The translations under genes were made by a program, and so were the position numbers. Positions 31,798 to 36,394 of a stretch of 36,394 bases of DNA are shown in pieces. The notes beneath the pieces were generated by a model, which was not told where the DNA came from, did not search any database, and was given only the letters and a program-made list of their open reading frames with translations. Location of the stretch: assembly GCA_022823165.1 (NCBI GenBank), contig JAJDXR010000002.1, positions 1 to 36,394 of the forward strand, written 5' to 3'. This stretch comes from Anaerolineae bacterium (GTDB lineage Bacteria > Chloroflexota > Anaerolineae > Aggregatilineales > Phototrophicaceae). Position 1 is the first letter of the stretch. Every line of letters begins with the position of its first letter.

Positions 31798-32823
31798 TTA
31801 TGGCCGCAGCAGCACCTTGGCGACGTTGCCCGGCGCCTCAATCAAGCGCTCGAACCAGTGGCCGCCTTCAGCCAGCGGCGCTTCGTGAATCCAGGGATCG
31901 AGCCGTATTGCGCCCTGCCCCAGCAGGTCCAGCGCGTGGGCGAAATTAGCCGGTGTGTAGGCGAAAGCGCCACGGGCGACGATCTCGCCCCGGATCATGG
32001 CGGCCACGGGCATGACGCTGGTCTCTTCGTGCAAGCCGCTGAGAACCAGTGTGCCGCTTGCCCGCGTCGCGGCCACGCACTGCTCGCGCGTTACGGCGGC
32101 GCCAACGGCATCAACCGAGACCGCGACGCCGGCGCCGTCTGTCGCGTCCATGACCGCAGCGACCGCGTCGATGTCGCGCGGCTGCAGCGGGATGCCGCCC
32201 AGAGCCTCGCCCATTGCCAGGCGCGCCGCGTCGATCTCGACGATGAAGACCCGCGCCGCCCCGTTGAGGCGCAGCATTTGCAGCGACAGCAGACCGATGG
32301 GGCCGGCGCCGATGATCAGACAATCTTGCTCGCTGACATCGCCGGCGAGTTCGGCGATACGCGCGGCGCAGCCCACCGGCTCGGTCAGGGCGCCGGTACG
32401 CGTATCCATGCCTTCGGGCAGGCGCAGCGCCAGCTTGGCCGGCGCGCTGACAAACTCGGCAAAGGCCCCGGGGCGATGCGCGCCCAGCAGCCGCCGCTCC
32501 CGGCAGAGCTGGTTGAGGCCGGCGGCGCAGCTGGCGCAATCGCCGCAGTACCAGAGCGGGTTGACGGTGACCAGCGCGCCCTCCGTCAAGTCCGGGCGCA
32601 GCGCCGGCGCGAGCGGGCCGAGTGCGACGATCTCGCCGGCGAATTCGTGCCCCATAATCAGCGGCGGGACGCGCAAGGCGTTGTGGCCGAGGTAGCCGCT
32701 GAGCTCCGAGCCGCAGATGCCGGCGTGCCCAACGCGCAGCAGAATTTCATCGGCGGCCGCCTGCGGTTCCCGCTGCTCGCGCAGGGTCATCGTCCGCGCC
32801 GAATCCCAAACCAGTGCTTTCAT
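31798..32823 (-). CDS. Zinc-dependent alcohol dehydrogenase (MDR family)
   Basis: A 341-residue medium-chain dehydrogenase. Catalytic zinc ligands are C37 (GICGSELSG), H59/E60 (MGHEFAGEI) and E148 (LTEPVGCAARIAEL). Structural zinc cysteines are C93, C96, C99 and C107. The nucleotide fold is IIGAGPIGLLSLQ (about 171-183), with a following acidic residue (VEIDAARL), suggesting NAD over NADP. It resembles the sorbitol, galactitol-1-phosphate and threonine dehydrogenase group, so a polyol or sugar-alcohol substrate is likely. The ATG at 32823 is chosen for the MKALVW start; its ribosome-binding site is weak. A palindromic repeat lies 36 bases upstream, within the probable leader. Confidence 0.88.
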   Translation of the reverse strand: MKALVWDSARTMTLREQREPQAAADEILLRVGHAGICGSELSGYLGHNALRVPPLIMGHEFAGEIVALGPLAPALRPDLTEGALVTVNPLWYCGDCASCAAGLNQLCRERRLLGAHRPGAFAEFVSAPAKLALRLPEGMDTRTGALTEPVGCAARIAELAGDVSEQDCLIIGAGPIGLLSLQMLRLNGAARVFIVEIDAARLAMGEALGGIPLQPRDIDAVAAVMDATDGAGVAVSVDAVGAAVTREQCVAATRASGTLVLSGLHEETSVMPVAAMIRGEIVARGAFAYTPANFAHALDLLGQGAIRLDPWIHEAPLAEGGHWFERLIEAPGNVAKVLLRP

Positions 32824-32858
32824 CGTTCTGTCTTTCCGCGTTCGCTGAAAAAATTCCT

Positions 32859-32885
32859 GCGGGCGAGCCAAGGCTCGCCCCTACA
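32859..32885 (+). repeat. GGGCGAGCC palindromic repeat
   Basis: Core GGGCGAGCC-AA-GGCTCGCCC with the CCTACA flank on the right, identical in its 27 bases to 17801-17827. Confidence 0.85.
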
Positions 32886-32971
32886 TTGTCGCTGTACGCT
32901 AGTTCGTATTGCTGCGGGCGCGGCGTTCAAGATATTTTCGACATTTTGACGCTGCCATAGTTTAGCAAGAA

Positions 32972-33001
32972 TTGACCGGGTGGCAGCGCCCGAATTATAC
33001 T
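32972..33001 (+). promoter_or_regulatory. Candidate promoter of the dehydratase gene
   Basis: TTGACC (32972-32977) and TATACT (32996-33001) are separated by 18 bases; both boxes match the sigma70 consensus at five of six positions. The leader to the ATG at 33152 would be about 145 bases and would include the repeat at 33070-33093. Confidence 0.55.
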
Positions 33002-33069
33002 CTGCTAACTAAATTCATGCTGAAAACAGGTGGACCCGACGAGTCGCCTGCCTCCACATATACGAAACC

Positions 33070-33093
33070 GTAGGGGCGAGCCTTGGCTCACCC
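33070..33093 (-). repeat. GGGCGAGCC palindromic repeat, slightly decayed
   Basis: GTAGG flank, then GGCGAGCC-TT-GGCTCACC; one arm has a single change from the consensus. Confidence 0.75.
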
Positions 33094-33151
33094 TTTCCGC
33101 GTCCGCGCATTATACTCGGGTCGCCGCGCCGGGACCATCGAGGAAGCGAAC

Positions 33152-34357
33152 ATGAAAATCAAAAGCATCGAAGCCGTGCGCGTCAACTTGCCGGAGCGGA
33201 AGCCCAGCGTCAAGCCGCGGCGCGAAAGCTGGAACCGGCGCGCCGAGGTGGCCAACCCCATGTCCGGCTACCCGCATGTCAAGCGCCATCGCAGCCTGTG
33301 GACCGATACCGGCTGGGGCCGGGTCTGGGCGAAGGTTACGCTGGAGGACGGCAGTTGGGGCTTGGGCTCCAGCGTTCATGGCAAGCCGGTGGCCGCCATC
33401 ATAGACGACCATTTGGGACCGCAGCTGACGGGGCAAGACGGCTTCGCCATTGAGCGCCTGGCGGATATGATGTTTCGGCTGACCAAATTCTACGGCTCGA
33501 CCGGGCTGGCGTCCTACGCTGTCAGCGCCATTGACCTGGCGCTCTGGGACGCCAAAGGCAAGGCGCTCAACCAGCCCGTCTACAGCCTCATCGGCGGCAA
33601 GCGGAAGGAGCGAATCTTCTGCTATTCCACCGGCAACGATATCGACTGGTATCAGGAAGTTGGTTTCACGGCGCACAAGCTGGCCTGCCCCTACGGTCCG
33701 GCGGATGGCTTGGACGGTTTGAAGAAGAATGTCGAGCTGATCGCGGCCGCGCGCGAACAAGTCGGCGACCATTGCGAACTCATGCTGGATTGCTGGATGG
33801 CTTTTGACGTCGATTACACCGTGCGGCTGGCGGAAGCGCTGCGACCCTACAAATTGAAGTGGATCGAGGAGTGCCTGATACCGGAGGATTTCGACGCTCA
33901 TGCCGAGCTGCGCGCGCGCCTGCCCTGGCAGACGCTGGCCACGGGCGAGCATTGGTACACACACGTCCCCTTCCAGTACGCCATCAAGCACAATCTGGTT
34001 GACATATTGCAGCCCGATATCGAATGGGTGGGAGGCTTGAGCACTTGCCTGAAGATCGCGCGCGCCGCCGAGGCGGCGGGCAAGCAGGTGATTTTGCATG
34101 CGGGGGCGCGGACGCCTTTCGGGCAGCACTTTTCCTTCGCGATGCCAGGCCTGCCCTGGATCGAGTATTTCATCGGCGAAGATCCCGGTGTCCCGCTGAG
34201 CGAGGGCGCGTGGCTGCCGAGCCAGGCTTACGCTGTCGACGGCTGGCTGGAGATCGGCGACGCGCCCGGCTTCGGCCTGGGCATTGAGGAGGGCTGGATC
34301 AAGCCATACGCGGGCGGGCGAGCCAAGGCTCGCCCCTACGGGTCGTTAAGCAATTGA
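33152..34357 (+). CDS. L-rhamnonate dehydratase-like enolase-superfamily enzyme
   Basis: A 401-residue sugar-acid dehydratase of the mandelate racemase group. Metal ligands are D213 (MLDCWMAFDV), E239 (WIEECLIPED) and E266 (TGEHWYT). H267, D288 (LQPDIEWVGG) and H316 (ILHAGA) complete the pattern. This set and the HKLACPYGP loop match the arrangement recalled for L-rhamnonate dehydratase (RhmD), where a 3-deoxy-keto acid is formed. NPMSGYPHVKRHRSLW near the N-terminus also fits. Another 6-deoxy or L-sugar acid is possible. The ATG at 33152 has GAGGA upstream. The last 15 residues (AGGRAKARPYGSLSN) are encoded by a palindromic intergenic repeat and its flank, beyond the normal end near WIKPY; they are unlikely to be functional. 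Confidence 0.85.
   Translation: MKIKSIEAVRVNLPERKPSVKPRRESWNRRAEVANPMSGYPHVKRHRSLWTDTGWGRVWAKVTLEDGSWGLGSSVHGKPVAAIIDDHLGPQLTGQDGFAIERLADMMFRLTKFYGSTGLASYAVSAIDLALWDAKGKALNQPVYSLIGGKRKERIFCYSTGNDIDWYQEVGFTAHKLACPYGPADGLDGLKKNVELIAAAREQVGDHCELMLDCWMAFDVDYTVRLAEALRPYKLKWIEECLIPEDFDAHAELRARLPWQTLATGEHWYTHVPFQYAIKHNLVDILQPDIEWVGGLSTCLKIARAAEAAGKQVILHAGARTPFGQHFSFAMPGLPWIEYFIGEDPGVPLSEGAWLPSQAYAVDGWLEIGDAPGFGLGIEEGWIKPYAGGRAKARPYGSLSN
34314..34340 (+). repeat. GGGCGAGCC palindromic repeat inside the dehydratase coding end
   Basis: A copy of the 27-base repeat (one terminal base differs) lies in frame within the last codons of the dehydratase gene and provides the residues GRAKARPY. It is the first unit of a roughly 58-base tandem duplication with 34368-34393. 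Confidence 0.85.
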
Positions 34358-34367
34358 GGTATGGAAC

Positions 34368-34393
34368 GCGGGCGGGCCAAGGCTCGCCTTACA
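34368..34393 (+). repeat. GGGCGAGCC palindromic repeat, decayed tandem copy
   Basis: Both units begin ACGCGGGCGGG (34308 and 34366), contain CCAAGGCTCGCC, and end in GGTCGTT followed by a CAATTGA or CAACTGA stretch. This copy lacks part of the left arm and has drifted. Confidence 0.7.
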
Positions 34394-34454
34394 GGTCGTT
34401 TGGCAACTGAACCAAGGGGCGTGTAGACATAGCCCACCGCAGGCCCCGTCAAAG

Positions 34455-35915
34455 TTAGGTATTCAAGCCGACGCGCTGATACTGCTCCGGCGGGGCGTCA
34501 TTGGCGCGCATGAGGCCGACCAGTTTGTCGACCATGTCGGCTTCGACGGCGGGGTTCTCAACCGGCGTCAATTGCCCCGGATCCGCCTGGGTATCGAAGA
34601 GCAGGGTTTCGAAGAAGGGTATCCGCAGCGGCTGGCTGCTGGCGGCGATCTTCATGGTGCGGCAATCTTTGGTGAAGGCGAAGGGCGCTTGCAATTCGAT
34701 GTCGCGCAAGTCGGCCACATCGTAGCGATAGCGCATGTGGGTCGACATCAGCGTGTAATTGTAGAGAGGCTCGTTGGCGTCATTGGCTGAGGCGCGCATG
34801 TAGACATGCCGGCCGTCAGTCACGTTGATGTGCCCGCCGTGAGCGCCGTAGAGGGCGGCTTCGCGCACGGGGGCGTCGTCGGCTACCGCCTCGCGCAGGG
34901 GCTGGCCCTGCATATCGGGCGGGCGTTCGATGTCAAAGTATTCGAGGACGGTGGCCGGGACGTCGATGTTTTGGACCAGGCTGCCGCGCCGCTCGCCGGC
35001 GACGCTGGAACGCGGGTCCCAGACGAAGAAGGGGATATTGGCCAGCTCGTTATACCAGGGCATGCGCAATTTGCCCCACCAGTCGTGCTCGCCCAGCAGA
35101 AAGCCGTGATCGGTGTTGACGATGAGCAGGGTGTCGTCCCAGAGATTGAGTTCGTCCATGACATCCAGCACTTGACCCAGGTAATGATCGCACATTGTCA
35201 TCAGCGCCGCGTACTCGTAGCGCATGTGCCGTACTTTTTCCAGGGGCTCGGTGATGCGCTCGTATGGCGGCCAGTCAAAGAATTCGCCGTCGTATTCGTG
35301 CGGATACTGCTCCTTCCAGCCGGGCTGGGTGAAGAAAGGCTCGTGCGGGTCAAAGGTCTCGATCTGCAAGAACCAGTCATCGGCGGCGGCGTTGGCGCGG
35401 ATGAAGTCGATGCCCTTTGAGAAGGTTTGCGCCTGTGGCATGAGCGCTTCTTCGTTGATATAGTCGCGGTTGACCAGATCCTGAGTACGGGTGCGGAAGT
35501 TGCGGTTGGGGTCGCGGGCGACGCCGGCGTCAACAAGGCCTTTCCAGGGATCGCCCTCCTGCCCGCGAACGAATTCGTGGGTGGTGTAGCGTGTATGGTA
35601 GGTCGCGCCGCCGTCCTCCCAATAGTGCTGATGATCGGTGACGATATGCGAGTGTACGCCGTTTTCGTCCAGGATCTGCGGCATGGAGTCGTCGAAGGGC
35701 TCAAGCGGCCCCCAACTGCGGTGCAGGAAGTTGTAGCGCCCGGTGTGCAATTCGCGGCGGGCGGGCATGCAGGGCATGCTGCCGATGAAGGCCTTGTCGA
35801 AGGTAACGGCGCGCTGCGCCAGGCGGGCGAAGTTGGGGGTATTAACCCAGTCGCCGCCGTAGGGCTGCATCAGCCGGCGGTTCAGCGAATCGAACATAAC
35901 CATGATTGCTTTCAT
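34455..35915 (-). CDS. Sulfatase family hydrolase, cytoplasmic, CxPAR type
   Basis: A 486-residue alkaline-phosphatase-superfamily sulfatase. The formylglycine motif is C49-M-P-A-R53 within GSMPCMPARRELHTGRY. It keeps the modifiable Cys, Pro and Arg, but Ala replaces the usual Ser at the fourth position. D9 near the start (MVMFDSLNRR) and the late metal/substrate site VNTDHGFLLGEHDWWGK are present. Sulfate esters are the expected substrates, though phosphonate monoester hydrolases with CxPAR-like motifs are an alternative. The ATG at 35915 has GAGGAGCG upstream; the open frame extends to 36044 but has no site there. No signal peptide is present, whereas most polysaccharide sulfatases are exported. 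It would need a cytoplasmic maturase, which is not encoded in the window. Confidence 0.85.
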   Translation of the reverse strand: MKAIMVMFDSLNRRLMQPYGGDWVNTPNFARLAQRAVTFDKAFIGSMPCMPARRELHTGRYNFLHRSWGPLEPFDDSMPQILDENGVHSHIVTDHQHYWEDGGATYHTRYTTHEFVRGQEGDPWKGLVDAGVARDPNRNFRTRTQDLVNRDYINEEALMPQAQTFSKGIDFIRANAAADDWFLQIETFDPHEPFFTQPGWKEQYPHEYDGEFFDWPPYERITEPLEKVRHMRYEYAALMTMCDHYLGQVLDVMDELNLWDDTLLIVNTDHGFLLGEHDWWGKLRMPWYNELANIPFFVWDPRSSVAGERRGSLVQNIDVPATVLEYFDIERPPDMQGQPLREAVADDAPVREAALYGAHGGHINVTDGRHVYMRASANDANEPLYNYTLMSTHMRYRYDVADLRDIELQAPFAFTKDCRTMKIAASSQPLRIPFFETLLFDTQADPGQLTPVENPAVEADMVDKLVGLMRANDAPPEQYQRVGLNT

Positions 35916-35971
35916 ACGGATGCGCTCCTCTAAATTCGTTTGAATCGCGATGGTTAAAAGTAACGCTGTAT

Positions 35972-35999
35972 TTGTGAACAGAGCCTGTTGTGATACGAT
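35972..35999 (+). promoter_or_regulatory. Candidate promoter of the small coiled-coil protein gene
   Basis: TTGTGA (35972-35977) and TACGAT (35994-35999) are 16 bases apart, each matching four of six consensus positions. The predicted start lies about 10 bases before the AAGGGAG ribosome-binding site of the gene at 36029. Confidence 0.35.
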
Positions 36000-36028
36000 G
36001 TTGATGGTACATAAGAAGGGAGCCAGTT

Positions 36029-36262
36029 TTGGCCGCCATACCAAACGAGCAGCGAATGCCTAGCATATCCATGGACGGATTAGTTACCATTGTCGGCGCC
36101 GTGTTGCTGCTGCTTGCCATCATTTATTTTAATAACGACTTACATTATCGCCTGGACACTAAAATCGACACCGTGCGCGCAGAACTGAAGGCAGATATCG
36201 ACGACGTGCGTATGGAGTTGAAGGCAGATATTGACGACGTTCGCAGCGAACTAAGTGTATAG
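36029..36262 (+). CDS. Small membrane-anchored coiled-coil protein
   Basis: A 77-residue protein with a TTG start; AAGGGAG lies eight bases upstream, which supports it as a real gene. Residues about 17-34 form one hydrophobic helix (LVTIVGAVLLLLAIIYF). After that come repeated 11-residue units, VRAELKADIDD and VRMELKADIDD, then VRSEL, giving an amphipathic helix or coiled coil. No family is recognised. The 3' end overlaps the last 12 bases of the opposite-strand transposase. The DNA under the repeats (GAACTGAAGGCAGATATCGA and GAGTTGAAGGCAGATATTGA) is nearly identical, so the second unit is probably a recent tandem duplication. Confidence 0.6.
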   Translation: MAAIPNEQRMPSISMDGLVTIVGAVLLLLAIIYFNNDLHYRLDTKIDTVRAELKADIDDVRMELKADIDDVRSELSV

Positions 36263-36394
36263 TTCCGCTTTGAGGTGGGTTGGTTTTTGATGGAATTTAT
36301 CCGGGGTTTCTCGCCAGCGATCACAGATGAATTCATACGGACTTCGCCCCTTCAGCGTCTTGAGTCTTTTGCCAAAATTGTAGGCTTGCAAGAA
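36251..36394 (-). mobile_element. IS481/IS3-type transposase, C-terminal part at the window edge
   Basis: On the minus strand the last 47 residues read FLQAYNFGKRLKTLKGRSPY and then EFICDRWRETPDKFHQKPTH, ending in LKAELYT and a TAG at 36253-36251. AYNFxKRLKTLKGxxPYEFIC is the usual C-terminus of rve-domain transposases of the IS481 and related IS3-like groups. The frame is open to the window edge, so this may be the end of an intact gene continuing outside. No terminal inverted repeat could be identified in the short sequence available. It overlaps the end of the small coiled-coil gene. Confidence 0.75.

Larger units (their letters stand above)
32824..33151. other. Divergent intergenic region with two repeats and a plus-strand promoter
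   Basis: This 328-base gap separates the dehydrogenase (minus) and dehydratase (plus) genes. It holds repeats at 32859-32885 and 33070-33093, a good plus-strand promoter at 32972-33001 and a second TATACT at 33111-33116. The sequence ATTATACTC occurs twice, at 32994 and 33109. Confidence 0.6.

Noticed and set aside
31789..32949. Plus-strand open frame of 386 codons over the alcohol dehydrogenase
   Set aside because: The minus strand has all zinc and nucleotide-binding motifs; the plus frame has none.

Overview
The window is bacterial, GC-rich and densely coded. It has no rRNA, tRNA, phage genes or CRISPR array. The gene content is that of a sugar and peptide scavenger: Opp-type and MalFG-type ABC importers, a LacI regulator, GH4, AraA/AraD, sugar-acid dehydratase, sulfatase and tandem M81 proteins. 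Together with abundant intergenic palindromes and Asp-box proteins, it suggests a Chloroflexota (Anaerolineae-like) genome. That assignment is an inference from style and content; no marker gene is present.

Left part (1-7847). The edge holds the C-terminal remnant of an IS5-type transposase. It is fused to, and truncates, a frameshifted class A beta-lactamase-like gene. That gene is translationally coupled to an enolase-superfamily NSAR/OSBS gene (397-1551, minus). Divergent from it are two consecutive M81 (MlrC-like) metallopeptidase genes (1737-4622). They converge on a 1046-residue cytoplasmic Asp-box beta-propeller protein (4707-7847, minus).

Plus-strand sugar block (8117-14890). It contains a LacI-family regulator with its own promoter and operator, a sugar-binding protein, two MalF/MalG-type permeases (the second with an extra two-helix insert), an MFS transporter and a duplicated SnoaL-like protein. 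No ATPase is encoded here, so a shared one elsewhere is implied.

Long minus-strand block (29930 down to 14922). The transcription order is sugar-phosphate isomerase/epimerase, GH4 glycosidase, oppD, oppA, oppB, oppC, oppF, DUF4870, araD, araA, and then an APC permease fused to two UspA domains. This reads as uptake of an oligosaccharide, intracellular hydrolysis by GH4 and funnelling of L-arabinose into the pentose phosphate pathway. A ribulokinase (araB) is absent. Hairpins flank oppA.

Right part (30315-36394). It contains ribose-5-phosphate isomerase A (probably leaderless), a cupin, a zinc alcohol dehydrogenase, an L-rhamnonate dehydratase-like enolase, a cytoplasmic sulfatase with a CxPAR motif, a small membrane coiled-coil protein and, at the edge, the C-terminus of an IS481/IS3-like transposase.

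The most unusual feature of the window is its intergenic repeats. One palindromic family (core GGGCGAGCC/GGCTCGCCC) has at least a dozen copies with paired stem changes, and one copy has become the coding 3' end of the dehydratase gene. A second family resembles CCTCTGTGTCTCTGTGG, and a third is a C-rich hairpin.
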